Assembly (NCBI GenBank): GCA_947579665.1
Contig: OX388349.1
Location: forward strand, 75,024,841 to 75,088,840
Source of the DNA: Sympetrum striolatum
Lineage: Eukaryota > Arthropoda > Insecta > Odonata > Libellulidae
DNA: 64,000 nt
Direction: 5' to 3'
In this document: one piece after another, positions 36,601 to 48,216 of the stretch
Layout: each line of letters begins with the position of its first letter
Position numbering within the stretch: the first letter of the stretch is position 1
Notes under the pieces: generated by a model
What the model was told of the DNA's origin: nothing
What the model saw: the letters and a program-made list of their open reading frames with translations, nothing else
Database searches by the model: none
Position numbers and translations under genes: made by a program

Positions 36601-39600
36601 TAATCTCAGCACATGATACAACAAAAAAAGAGTATCTATAGTTCACCTAAAATTATTCCAAACGAAATAGTTCACCAGATATTATTCTGAAGTACCTGCA
36701 TGGTTTGTCACAGACTCCATTTTCAGTTCATAAGGTATATCCAAAATCGAGCTTGGTTTAATGATATGCCTATTTCAAATTGAATTATTAATTCCTGTAA
36801 TGATGCAAGGGTCTGTCTCTGTGGAGAAAAACATCAATCATCACAGACACAATGCAATAAGTAAACTTCCTATCATTATCCCTACTTAAGGTTCTTCCCC
36901 TTGGCCCAGTGTTACTCTTTGGTGACTTCAATTTATCTGTTACGTGAAACTCCCCTATTAGTGGCTCCAAAAAACTCCCTTGATGAGTATTTCATTGAAA
37001 CATTCATCACTGCGCTTCGTCTAACTCAATACAACCTCCATCCCACCAGAAATCTGGCAATGCTACATACTACCCTCCTTTGCCCCCAAATCTATTATGC
37101 CCAGCCGAAATATTTTTGAAAGTGACCACGAGTCTCTTGATGCCTCTTTCAATGTGCTTCCTAGGAAGATATCACACAGAGAACCCTTCTGCACCCAACC
37201 CCTTTGTTCTCGGAACAAAGTTCAATGGTCTGAGGTCAACCGCTACCTAAACGTGCTTCTGTGGGACATCTTACACTCTATTCCTCTCGAAGACGCGGTG
37301 GATTTGTTTTATGAATTACTGCAACAGTATTCGAGTCGTCCAGAGTCGAACCAATGATACTCTGGACTTAAAAGACATCAACATTTAACACTCCATTGGA
37401 CCTTTAACGACTTCCATTGATTTATAATCCTATCCTATGTCAGCAAGTACATGAAATTAATGTTCGAAAATTTCTCCCACGTATTTCTCTGTCATCGTTT
37501 TTTGTGTCCAAGAACTCATTATTTTACTTGCCGATCTCAGTTATTTCATTAACATACATACTTATGTTCTCTTCAATAAGTAGGAATATTTTTATCTTGA
37601 AATATCGAGACAATTTATTCTTTGGGTATTGATCAGTTTTGGATGCAATATTTCTTAAGCACTGAATCTTAAAAGAAAGAATTACATAACAAAATTATAA
37701 GGAAATGGACTGTAAAAATAGATTGAAGGTTTTGAAATGAAAAAATAAAACGTACAAAAATTAAAACAAGACCAGAGATTAAATGAAGTTTCAAAATAAT
37801 TAAGCTGTTCCATTTGAAACAAGAACAGAGCTTTGGTGAAGTTTATGTAATAATTATATGTTTTCACATTGAACTGCTATGCAAGTGTTTAGGATAATTC
37901 GTTCAATCAGCAATCGGAGATAGGTGTTTCAGCTCGTTTTCAACTTATTATTTCTGCATTGTGCTCACAATGGTTTTGCAAGTGGGCTTATACAGCGTCT
38001 GGAGGTAGGTTTATCAAACTGATGTAGCTGACTAGAGTGATATGAGGTTGCTTTGAAAAAGCAATATTAAACTACTCAGATTACATTGTCTCTTACTGCA
38101 TAAACCTAGTGACTCAGCTGTGGAGATTGCTTGATAAACGAATCACAATTGCGGTGTAGCCAGATTTTGGGTATAGGGGGCGCTGGGTTGCGGGGGGGAG
38201 GAAGGGCAAAATTTTAGGGGGCCGACTCAATTCACAAGTTTACTAAACTTAACATACCGTTACATACTTTTACTGCATTACTTTGTTCTTAATATACTAT
38301 GATCCAAACTTGTAGACCTTTTAGGATTTAATGTTGATAATTAAGTTATGAAATTAATTCACGTACATATTTGGGACTTAAGAGTGGAAACATTCACAGA
38401 CTTAGGGGTGCCAGAACACACATGCTTCGGTCATTATGACCAAAGCGGCAGGGAACGTGTTAAGTGGATTGAACTCAAATATAAACCCTTACTGTGTTAT
38501 CCAGGGCATTTTTCTAGAAAAAAGATGGTGGAACTGAATGCATTCGTAACATAATGCCTAAGCATCACTATGATAACATGCTCGCTGTGAATAGGAAAAC
38601 TTTGCATCCCAGGTGGGTTACCAAAATCGCACTACATAAATATACATTCAAAGACTGCACCTGCTAAAACTTCATATTGCTGACTAAATTAGTTTAAGAT
38701 AATTTATTTCAACTGAAAAAAGGCATCAGAACGCAGTTCCACCACGTTATGTCATAAAAATACCCTGCTGTTATCTAAAATAACATTGGGGTCAATATAT
38801 ACAATTTATAATGCCTATAAGATGGATATTGGTTGGGGATTATTCAATCTTGATTATTTTACGATGACTTTTTTCTTGCTACTTCCCTTGCAATTATGGA
38901 ACCCTCACAGCACAATTGAATTGCTCAATTTTATAGTTCACTGAGCGATTCCCACTAGTGAATTGGTATTCCCATCCATACTGTCTACATAAAAATTTGT
39001 AAGTTCTAAAATCATCAGAAAACATTTTCAGCATATGCTCAGGCTCTGATTAAAAAATCTAGTTTCTATTGAAAATCAATCTATCTTTCAAGTTTTTGCT
39101 AAAATTCTTAGTGCACATGCTCAGCATCTCCTATGTTACTAGGGGAGATCGGAGGGGATTTATTTGAAGACAGAGATTTCTTATATTTCTAAATAAATGT
39201 TCTTTTTTATTCTAATGATCAATATTTGAGTAATTTTTATTTAATTGCATTGAAATGTATAATTAATACTTTAATTTCTAATGTTATTGTTTGAATTTTT
39301 TATTATTGCAAATGATAGTCACCACTCTTATGTTTTGCTGCCATAACGAGGGCATAAAGATGTTTATTTACTATATTAGTTTTAGTGAAATTACTATGTA
39401 CAAAGTTTTCATGTAATTTAAGCATTGTCAAACTAAAAAGAAACTAATTTAACAAACTACATTTGCAATGGCTGTCTGCTTTGTATTCTGCAAAGGTTGT
39501 GCCATCAATTGAGCTGCTATATAACTAACTGTATATGAAAGACGTGGGCAGTGTTTCAGTTTTTCCAAGTTTTTATAAAGTTATGTCATATGTCTGACAA

Positions 39601-40128
39601 ACCAAATATCTGTGGAATCGTGTAGCTGGAATCTGTGTAACTTGGGAACTCTGTATATAGTGTTTTCTTTTTATGATGATAAAATTTAATTGGTATGAGT
39701 TATGTACTAAATTTTTAACTGTTTTGTTTTCAATGCTTTCCAAGGGAATCTGCCAAGTAAGTTAATTATTTTCATAGAATATACTTTACTAATGTTTGAT
39801 ATCTAAATTATATGGCATAATAGTTTTTGCTGTGGTTGTATTTATGAATATTGCCATAACTTAGATTATATTGATTATTAAGTATCTGCATGATACCTAG
39901 TAAGATATTTTCATTATAATTTTTAAAGCATATGAATTTGTCATTTACAGAAATGCAGAGAAACAGTTTGTTGCTGAAGTTGATGAAATGGAACCTGGCA
40001 CTGAATGGGAGAGGATTGCTAAACTATGCGACTTCAATCCCAAATCCAGTAAATCTAACAAAGATGTATCTCGAATGAGATCGATAATCTTGCAGCTGAA
40101 GCAATCTCCACCTGCACCTAAGAAATAA
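30618..40128 (+). CDS. Clc: Clathrin light chain
   Basis: Seven exons, 30618-30747, 30935-31030, 31291-31332, 31620-31655, 33297-33401, 33483-33594 and 39951-40128, give 232 residues. The light chain binds the hub and proximal leg of clathrin heavy chain and controls coat assembly at plasma membrane, Golgi and endosomes. The N-terminus has the conserved DPAAEFLAREQDQLAGLEDE (residues 14-33) and the GSFEMIDGF block. The heavy-chain-binding helix starts at EEPEKIRKWREEQKERLE (about 117-134). The C-terminus has PGTEWERIAKLCDFNPK (189-205) and DVSRMRSIILQLKQ. Exons 2, 3 and 4 (96, 42 and 36 bases) all begin and end in phase 1, so each can be skipped without a frame change. The 6.4-kb last intron contains a candidate microexon and old transposons. 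A poly(A) signal lies at 40888-40893. Confidence 0.98.
35229..35390 (+). repeat. Diverged LINE-tail repeat, copy 1
   Basis: TTCAGAGTCAAACCAAGGATACT, split across 20-base limits as TTCAGAGTCAAACCAAGG and ATACT, then CTCATTGGACC, TTTATAATCCTATC and CATGAAATTAATTATTCG follow in order. The same series occurs at 37325-37500, where it follows a LINE endonuclease relic. Confidence 0.6.
36895..37500 (+). pseudogene. LINE endonuclease relic plus 3' tail (non-LTR retrotransposon)
   Basis: LGPVLLFGDFNLS includes the GDFN motif of the apurinic-type endonuclease (GGTGACTTCAAT at 36921-36932). About 190 bases later, in another frame, SDHES gives the terminal S-D-H motif (37121-37129), followed by an 86-codon open stretch with WSEVNRYLNVLLW and AVDLFYELLQQY. 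The spacing of GDFN to SDH is close to the family's usual spacing, so this is the end of the endonuclease domain, broken by frameshifts. The reverse transcriptase is missing, and the sequence jumps to a tail-like repeat shared with 35229-35390. Confidence 0.65.
38151..38235 (+). repeat. G-rich transposon-like fragment
   Basis: TGTAGCCAGATTTTGGGTAT, then GGGGGCGCTGGG, GGAGGAAGGGC and AAAATTTTAGGGGGCC, resembles the terminal parts of short hAT-type elements such as the MITE at 45644-46038. No partner end was found. Confidence 0.3.
39745..39756 (+). CDS. Clc: Candidate 12-nt microexon of clathrin light chain (adds ESAK)
   Basis: A strong pyrimidine tract (GTTTTGTTTTCAATGCTTTC) and CAAG precede the 12 bases GGAATCTGCCAA, which are followed by a consensus donor GTAAGT. 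It lies 194 bases before the last exon. Both flanking exons are split in phase 2, and the microexon keeps the frame: KAANR-NAEK would become KAANR-ESAK-NAEK. Vertebrate light chains insert neuron-specific exons at this same point. Without transcript data it remains a prediction; it could be a chance match. Confidence 0.6.
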
Positions 40129-40915
40129 TCTCGTTTTCATAAATAATTATGTTGATGACATGATTCTGTTTTCATAAACTAGTTGTGCATAACTCTAATG
40201 TTAGTATACTCAGTTAAAATTTATGAAATTTTAAGTCAGATCATCATGACAGATAACCAATGCTTACCTCTGTTTTGATCTGATCCAATTTGGTGTTTGA
40301 GATGTCTCGAAATACATTATTATGGAAACATTATTTATTTTGGAAATACTATTCAACTTGACATAGTTGTAAAATCTTACATTCCAAATGTGTGCTGCAG
40401 TGTTCCCCATTTACTTAAGAATGGAGTGAAAATTGTAGCTATATAGCCAGTCCATATATTTAAAATTAACCCTTCAGTGCTCTATATTGGAAATCATGTA
40501 CTGTTTGCTGTTGAATTATAGAAATTAATTTGTATTATTCGTTATTATTATTTCACCTGAGGAAATGATTCAGGTGAGGAAGATTAGCATTTAAGAATTA
40601 TTTTATCTCTAGTTAATTTCTCTTTCCTGTAAAGATAAACTTGTTATTCTGAAAGAAAAAATGGAGGAAAAATTTGTTTATATTCCATTGGAAACTATTG
40701 CAAATTCTGTGGCTGATAATGTCAATGTCAAGTTTTCTTTCAGTTATTAATATATGTTTAAAATAGTTTACAGTTAAATCTTTATTTACTGCTCCTTTGC
40801 ATAGTTTTGAACTGGGCTTATACTAACTCTACTCTATCCTCATTATTGCTACTGCTTGTACAGAAATACTGAGTTCATAAAATATTTAATAAAGTTAATT
40901 TCTGGATCTTATGGA
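40129..40915 (+). other. Clc: Clathrin light-chain 3' UTR
   Basis: The 3' UTR follows the stop at 40126-40128. AATAAA is at 40888-40893, and a later alternative is at 41293-41298. The stretch is AT-rich with no repeats seen. Confidence 0.55.
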
Positions 40916-43900
40916 TAGAAAAATGGTCCCATACTGTACTTATCAATATAAATACTAGGCTGAAGTAACATTCTCAGTTTCAAATGTTTTCCTTCCAATG
41001 AGGAACTTTTCAGAAAAACATTGAAGTAATTGCCATGATTTATTCTGGCAGATGTAGGTTAGCCCCAAAGAGTTTTTGTAATATTTCTATTTGTGCAAAA
41101 TTATTACACCATTTGTGCTATTTGATTAACAAAACAATTCTGGAAGAAAATTATTTACCAGGCACGCAAGCGTACCTGTTCAGAAACCTGAATAGCTTAT
41201 TCCATGAAATGAGCTTTAGGCAAATGTCAGAGTTAGATGAAATCTGTATTATGGATCTATAAATGAAGAAGTTGGGAAATTATCGTTTATTAAATAAACA
41301 TCTACATTTTGGAAAGTATATCATATGTACTTGAGATAGTCCTTCTCTTAATTATATTTTATGTTTAAAGAACTAATAGTTACATTTCTTTGCGTGTTAT
41401 CATATCTATTGAATCTTCCTGGTAATTAACTGTCTGGTTATACTGATAATTTCATCCAATACATATGGAACTTCAATATATAAAAGAATATTTTTCATTA
41501 TATTCATTTGCTTGCTTAGGTATTGGGGTAAAGAAATTCAACGAAAAGTGGGAAGTAATTTATTCTTTCGTTTGGTTGCCCCACTTTAAGGATACAGTTT
41601 GCTTGTTTGAGCCAGGAAATGATTAAAAGGATATGCAAACTCGTAATGTTTTCATTGATTTATCAATCTTTTTAACAGAAATATTGAAATGTGTTGGATT
41701 AAACATTTTTGGAGTGAAATATGTCTAACTGAAAATTTATAATTTAAGCAGAGGGCTTGAGGCTCTTCCTGACTGCATAAACTGGGCAAAAACCACATTT
41801 ATTGCTTTGACTTCACCCCATTGGCAGATCTGTGGGTTGGCATCTCCTCCCCTGATGACTTTGTAGCTCTAGTAATTTGCCTATGGTTTGACAAATACCA
41901 CTGAATTTAACTCATTAAATGTCTTTTTAAAGTTAATTGGATATAAGTTCATTAGAAAATTGTCTTAAACTGACTCCCCTCTGGCAATTTTTTCTCCCAT
42001 TTTGCAAGTTTCTTGATCCACTTCTTTGCTCCCTCACACATCTTGCTTAAATTGTAAATTATAATACTACATTTATTTCAGGAATTTTTATCTCAAACAA
42101 GGAAAGGTTAGAGGCATCTGAAGGACAGAGATGTAAAAAGTCTGACAGATAAGAACTCTTACCTTAATTTCCCAATTGCCAGTCAACTTTTATCTCTCCT
42201 TTCCTTTTAAGGAAATTCCACCCTTAGATTCTGCTGATAGGTCATGATTTACCATGAGTATGCGTTACCATTGAAAGCTATGTTTGCAATTTTGAATTGA
42301 AAAATGACTTATATTAAGAATTTGTCATCTTCATGTATAATCAGTCATCTGACATGTGTATCAAAAGTATGAATGATCTACCTGAGACTTTTTAGCATTT
42401 CTCATAAACGTTGCATTGGAACATCTCTGTGTGCTTTTTGTAATATGTTAGAGTCATCATGATTTCAGATGTAGGTAATCAGGAAGTACTGTATTATATA
42501 GCTCACAAAATCATTCATTATTTAAGGATTGTTTGCTCTTTTTTCTTCTTATGGATGCATGGTATTTTTTCTGTAAACATTTTGTTATCCCACTGGAATA
42601 CTATTGCATCTCCATTAATTTCCTGTCTGGTTTGCCATATTCATCATCTTTTCTCAGCCATGTTAGTAATTAATATCAACAGTGTAGCTATTAGTGGCAT
42701 AATTTGCTAATCTGCTGTCACTAATAATTTCATTTATACTTATTGGCTTTTCCTTGGCAACAGTGATTCTTTATTGATTCTCCTGACTATTTCACTAAGC
42801 TGGTACTAACTACAAATCAAGCATGAGACCACCTTCTGTGATAGGTACACAACCCTGTCGTGAAATAACAGGTATCAAATAATGAATTGAAAAGCAAAGG
42901 ATGTACTTTAGATGGTGCATGTGTTCATTAAATTTGCTACAGAAAAGTTACCATATGTATTAATGTGTAAGATATTTTTTCAAAATTAGGTTAAAAAGCA
43001 GTGATTGTTGTTTAGAAAATATAGAATTTCCTTGGTATTGTATGCATTCATTAGTACTTTAATTGTGAAATATAGTCCCAAAAGCCTCACAGCGTGTTTT
43101 ACAAATGTATGAATTCTTCCTCTCATTTGATATTTTTGTGTCATTTTTACATGATTCTTCATTTCACAGTGGTGAATAGTTTCTCATTTATGAAGAAATC
43201 ATATATGCTATTATGAATGTTTCAATTCTTGTTAAAAAAAACGTTCAATTACATTTCAGACATCAGTGGTAATTAGATACTCTTTTTTATAATTTTTACT
43301 CATTATAGTGCTTTGTCTCATGTTTGGGGGACTTTCTAAAGGAAAAAGTTAGTTCGTTTGACTCAGAGAATAGAAAGAAAAAGTTAATGATTAAATATTC
43401 CTTAGCTCTCATAAGTCAATTAAGTTATGGCATTTCAAGAGTGAGATAAACTTTGTAGTAAATTTTATGAAATGATTATGTGGTTGACCTAGGGTAAACC
43501 TTAACCATAAAAGAACTGTTAAACAAAGTTCCACAAAACATCAAAGTAACTTTTACTTATCCACAGAGGTTTCAGTGGTGACTAGTTTCGGCTAGTATTA
43601 GCCATTTCAAATAATGAATGACCTTGTGTAAATGAATTTCCATCCCAACTGTGTTAGCAGAAAATATTTTTGTTGGCAATTTTATCATACATGTACCTGA
43701 AGTAATTGAATGAAATTAATTTTAATTAACTATATACAGTTGTTTTTTTGCTTATTGCGGGTATACAGTTCCAGACTTTATCGTGATAGATGATTTTCTG
43801 TGAAGTAGGATTCCTTACGAAAACATTTATTCAAAAAACATGTATGCAACCTAAATACATTTTTTAACATTATTAGAGCCTCTAGACATGAAATAATACC

Positions 43901-45079
43901 CTTAAGTCAACATTAAATTTGTATTACCCAATATATTAGACTTAAAATGCATTATTAAAAAGCTCTGAAGGGGGCAAAGTGGGGGGAGATGAATGTATTA
44001 CAAAAGTTGCTGGCTCTTCATAAAGTCAATAGATGGAAAATATTTTATTGAGACATTTCAGCAAATCCTAAAAAGTTTAGCTTAGAAGGGCGCTTTTGTC
44101 TCTGCTATCTCGTATAGTTTTAATTTTCTTCCATATTGGATGGTCTATCCACTCCTTTTGTAGTTTATTCAGGTATGGTCAGTGACTTCTCTTTTTATGG
44201 AATTTTCTTCTGGAAATGTCTTCTAACTTATGTGCACAATTACAGGTACATATTTCCTCAATGAAATTCATTGATTTTATTATTCTTACTAATACTGATT
44301 TTGATGGAGCAAATTGTTTCAGTATTATTTGTACTTTTCACAGCAACATACAGAAAGCAAGTGCAATTGCAATAAGAATCAACAGATTAATCCCAGAGAT
44401 TAATGAAGAAGAAAGTAATTTTCCTTGCAAATGTTTATTGGGAGCTGGACTCACTATTGTAATGGTTAAGATCCTTTCTTTGTTAAAATCTAACCCTGCT
44501 ATTCTTTCATTCATTTTTATTTCATTTTCAGTCAGGAAATATGGTTTTCAGATAAATTGTACTTGTTAAGAAGTACTCATCGTTTGAGGAATTTAAATCT
44601 AAAAAGAAGGGGTGAAAAAGAAGCAGGTTTCCATATAAATTTCTCAGTAAATATGAGTCAGTATCTAATATTCTATGGTTGATTTCATATTCATGGCAAA
44701 ATTGTTACAAGATTCACGAGAAATGTTTTACAGCCAAATGGTAAAGTTGTAAAAATAAAGCAGTAATATTTAGCAGCTAAATTGAGGTGTAAATCATTTG
44801 CAAACACATCATATGCTACCATGAAACTTATGAGTCAGAAGATTTCTAACTCGAGGATTTTTTTAACATAAAACATGAAATATTTAAAATTTATGTGACC
44901 CTTATCATATGGTGAAAACACTTTTCTGGGCTACAACCTTGTCTTGATGGAAGGTCTTCCTGAGACATAAATAGCTAAACAGGTAGACAATGTAGCATCT
45001 GTACCACAGGCAGTTGCAAAGGCATCTTTATGCCAGTTGGTCAGTCATTATGAGTGATGGTGTCATAAAAAAACCAGGT
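40916..45079. other. Spacer right of Clc, nothing firm seen
   Basis: AT-rich, CpG-poor DNA. A fragment at 43740-43800 (GCGGGTATACAGTTCCAGAC, then TCGTGATAGATGATTTTC) resembles ends of Tc1/mariner-type elements but has no partner. A 117-codon open frame at 44216-44569 shows no motif. I see no exon I can support. Confidence 0.4.
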
Positions 45080-45643
45080 GAGTGAGGCAATGTACATATC
45101 AACTATTTATCCCTTGAACATGATATAACACAATAATATTATTGGTTCTGGCGTAGGCGGGACTTGGCCCTCCATGAAGCCTCTTGCCAGTAGTGACGGG
45201 AGTAAGGCCATTTTTGTTGTCATTCCACAAAACCCTTACCCAAGGAATGACAAGAAAAGAAGAGTATACGGACCGAGAAAGGAGGGTGGGGACATGCAAT
45301 TTTAAGGCAATGGTTAGAAAATATGAAGGTAGGAATGAACAGGTCCAAAATTAACATACTAGGACTATTGAGAGATTTTGGAGTGATTATGTGAGAGTAA
45401 TTTTTAGAGGGGAAGTACTGGCTGGAGGGGAGTAGCTGTAGTGTTGGACAAGAGAGTGGGAGAATCCCTGATAGCCACCGAGCTAATAAGCGGGTAATAA
45501 GGTTATGCCTAAACCAGTGAAAATGGTTACTGTAAGGGTGTCCTTCCCACTATTGATTATAGTGAAGATGATGTAGACATGGTTTATGATCAAATAGAGG
45601 AGGGTATGGGAAGGGTTAAGGGCAATAAGAACCTAGTTGTTAT

Positions 45644-46038
45644 CAGGGGGGGGTGGGGTGCGAGGGCCCACAGGCAAATAATTGGTGGAGGCCCACTTAA
45701 AGGCGGAGAAATCCAACATTTCCTATTTATTATAAATGGTCATGGAATTATATACAAATTCAGTATATACATTTGATACTTGCTGTTAGATAACTTCAGT
45801 TCTTTTATCACCTATGATCAAATTATATTAAATTCTTTTAGAACTCCCAATTTCCTAAAATTGAATAAGTAGTATTTTTCATCTCTTCTCCAGAAAACTA
45901 CTCAATAATATCAGGAACATCACATACATGTTGCATTCGCTTTGGTTTTCCGTAAAATAACTTTGTAGTGAAAAAATTCTCAAGTGGTGGAGGCCCCTAG
46001 GCAAGTGCCTCAATGCGTAGTGCCTGGATCCGCCCTTG
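45644..46038. mobile_element. hAT-type MITE (395 bp) nested in the LINE, 8-bp target duplication
   Basis: GTTGTTAT flanks it on both sides (45636-45643 and 46039-46046). The ends are imperfect inverted repeats: CAGGGGGGG at the left and, read inward from the right, CAAGGGCGGATCC. Removing it restores the LINE reading NLVV-MGDWN, which shows that the boundaries are right. Eight-base duplications and CAGGG-type ends are typical of hAT elements. It has no transposase, so it depended on another element. Confidence 0.85.
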
Positions 46039-46636
46039 GTTGTTATGGGAGACTGGAATGTGGTAGTTGGGCAAAGCAAAGATAGGGAAGAGGTGGGGTT
46101 CCTAAGGAACCTGGGGGATAAGGGTAAGAAATGTTTCTATGATTTAATTAGGAAAATTCATGATGAAGGGCAATGAGCAGAGGATTTTACCTAAACTATC
46201 TTGATTCCTCTACATAAGAAGTACAATGCTACTGAATGTCCAGATTATTGTACAATTAGCATATTCTCTCTTGTGGCTAAAGTAATTCCAAGGGTTCTGA
46301 ATTGACAGATAGAGGGAAAAACTAAAGGGCAAATTAGACCAGTTCGGTTTACAGAGATGGAAAAGAATAGCAGATGCAGTTGGGGTGGTGAGAGTACTTA
46401 TAGAACAAAGCCTAGAATAAAGTATTTATGTGTATGTTTTGTAGATTTTAAGAAAGGCTTTTGATGAAACTCAGTGGCCAAAACTGATGTAGCTATTAAA
46501 GAAAATAAGATTTGACAGTAAAGGTAGGAGTTAGGTTCAGAATATGTATCTGAATCAAACAGCCTGTGTAAGGATAGCTGATGGGGAATCAGCTTGGGCT
46601 GGATTGGGTAAGGGGGTAAGACAAGGGTGTCCTATG

Positions 46637-46772
46637 AAGGATCTGGTGCTTTCCTCGTAAATGGTATGAATGAAGTACTCTCGGGTTTCCATTTGGGTAA
46701 CTGCTTCGATGATGATCGACTACTCTTTATGGAGCCATCTTCAGGATTGAAGACTTAAATCCTGAAGATGGT
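46637..46772. mobile_element. 136-bp insertion in the LINE reverse transcriptase with 9-bp duplication and hairpin
   Basis: TGTCCTATG occurs on both sides (46628-46636 and 46773-46781). Taking the insert out rejoins RQG-CPM-SP, the expected reverse transcriptase motif. The right part contains a perfect 14-bp inverted repeat, CCATCTTCAGGATT at 46735-46748 against 46758-46771. The CCTGAAGATGG string recalls ends of Penelope-like or SINE elements, but I cannot assign the family. Confidence 0.7.
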
Positions 46773-46918
46773 TGTCCTATGTCACCAAAACACTATTTAA
46801 TATATATGCAGAGGAAATGGTGAAAGAAGCCTGAGAATATATAGACAATGGAGTAAAGGTTTGTGGGGAAGTAGTGAAGTCTGTAAGGTATGTAGACGAT
46901 AAAGCTATTTTGTGTGAT

Positions 46919-47020
46919 TCTATTCCATAAAGGGTTATCAAATGTATTTTTATTTTGACATGCCATATACAATGTATGTTTAATACTTGTCCCTTGGCAA
47001 ATAAATGATATTATTATTAG
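46919..47020 (+). mobile_element. Short retroelement tail inserted in the LINE
   Basis: About 100 bases interrupt the frame between ILCDS and NALYDKAREYG. The piece ends CAAATAAATGATATTATTATTA, quoted in part as AAATGATATTATTATTA, like the 3' end of a LINE or SINE. A target duplication is not clear, so some LINE sequence was probably lost at the same time. Confidence 0.4.
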
Positions 47021-47670
47021 TAAATGCTCTTTACGATAAAGCAAGGGAGTATGGAATGACAATTGGCATAAGTAAAACTAAAGTAATGAGGTTCACTAAG
47101 GGAAAGAAAGCTAAGTTAACTATAAGGGTGGATGGGGAAAAACTTGAGCAGATGGATAAATTTTCTTCCTTGGGAAGTACTCTTTTGCAGGATGGAAGAT
47201 GCAAAGATGAGATTCGAAAAAGAATAGCCTTGGCCAAGGAAGACTTTATGAAGTAAAGAGAATTGATGACCATAGGTCTTGACAAAAGAATAAGGAAAAT
47301 ATTGGTGAAATCCTTGGTCTGGAGTGTCTAGCTTTATTGGTATGAAATGTGGATGTTTGAAGGCCTTCGAAATATAGGTGTGGAATGGAAAAAGTAAGTT
47401 CTGTTGATAGGGAAACAAACAGAGGTGCTAGAGATGGTTAGGGAGGGGAGGGCTATAATGGAAGGGATTAATCATTGACAGAAGAAATGGGTGGGTCAAA
47501 TATTGAGAAGAGAGGAATTGGTGTAGACTTTTTTTAAGGGGAAAAACCAGAGGGGAAGACAAAGATGTTGGACATAAGGGGTGTGGTTAACTAAAAGGAA
47601 ATGAAGGAGATGGCGCTTAATAGGCATTTTTGAGTCCACAGGAACCTATGAAAAGGTAGAACACTCAATT

Positions 47671-48040
47671 AGTGTAAACATCCTGTTCTCACCAAAATGG
47701 GATTTTGTTAGCCTAAAAAAACGCAATACTAAATAAAACATCGATAAAACAGTAAATACTGTTCTATCAGTGAAATAATTTCATGGGCTGACAAAACCCA
47801 CGTAGCTATGCAATTTGATATGTTAGCATTAAGCTTTTACTTCAGTGACAACCATGCAGTAATAGCTCAATAACCTGTTTATAATAGTGCAATCCTTGGG
47901 CAGGTTTGATTTGAGATCTTTTGGTTGTACGGGATTTAACTGGCAGTGGTTCTGTGTTATTGATATTATTTAGCTACAATATGACCGAAGTCAGATGGCA
48001 GCCCCAGTTATTAATTAAAAATTATTGAGATATTTTGTAG
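47671..48040. other. Spacer between LINE and AMN1
   Basis: The stretch has AT-rich sequence with no recognised feature apart from the end of the LINE's region of similarity. Confidence 0.4.
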
Positions 48041-48044
48041 AAAA

Positions 48045-48050
48045 TTTATT
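48045..48050 (-). terminator. AMN1: Poly(A) signal of AMN1
   Basis: TTTATT on the plus strand is AATAAA on the minus strand, about 167 bases beyond the stop at 48217-48219. Confidence 0.5.
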
Positions 48051-48216
48051 GTTTGTCTTGTATAAATAGAAATAAATAGAAACCATCTGTCGTAACACAT
48101 ACAAAAATAACATTTAAAATATAAATAGGGTTAATATGAAAGAATAGTTTCCAATGAACAATATGAATTGTCAGTCAAACCCATTCAGTCTTTCCTTCAT
48201 TCAGGATGAGACAGTT

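Larger units (their letters stand above)
36448..39653. mobile_element. Possible old Tc1/mariner- or pogo-type element spanning the Clc intron
   Basis: The left end TA-CAGTATGTCCCCAACTTACAC (36446 onward) and the right end, read in reverse, TA-CAGAGTTCCCAAGTTACAC (from 39655) are alike, and both abut TA. The 3.2-kb interior has no recognisable transposase and includes a LINE relic at 36895-37500 and a GGGGG-rich fragment at 38151-38230. The two ends may belong to one element filled with later insertions, or to two separate remnants. Confidence 0.4.
45080..47670 (+). mobile_element. Degenerate LINE (endonuclease plus reverse transcriptase) with three nested insertions
   Basis: Conceptual reading with frameshifts gives, in order, an endonuclease part (VVVGQSKDREEVGFLRNLGD after GDWN at 46048-46059), then LIPLHKKYNATECPDYCTIS and the QIRPVRFTEM region. 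The reverse transcriptase core has CFVDFKKGF, VRQGCPM (split by an insertion) and the catalytic YVDD at 46889-46900. A good 83-codon piece with SKTKVMRFTKGKKAKLTIRV and the DKFSSLGS block is at 47005-47256. The tail (RWVGQILRREELV) is near 47490-47525. Stops and frameshifts make it inactive. It lies downstream of Clc in the same orientation; I did not assign a clade. Confidence 0.85.

Noticed and set aside
44216..44569. 117-codon open frame right of Clc
   Set aside because: No motif, low-complexity hydrophobic composition and no neighbouring exons; a chance frame is the simpler explanation.
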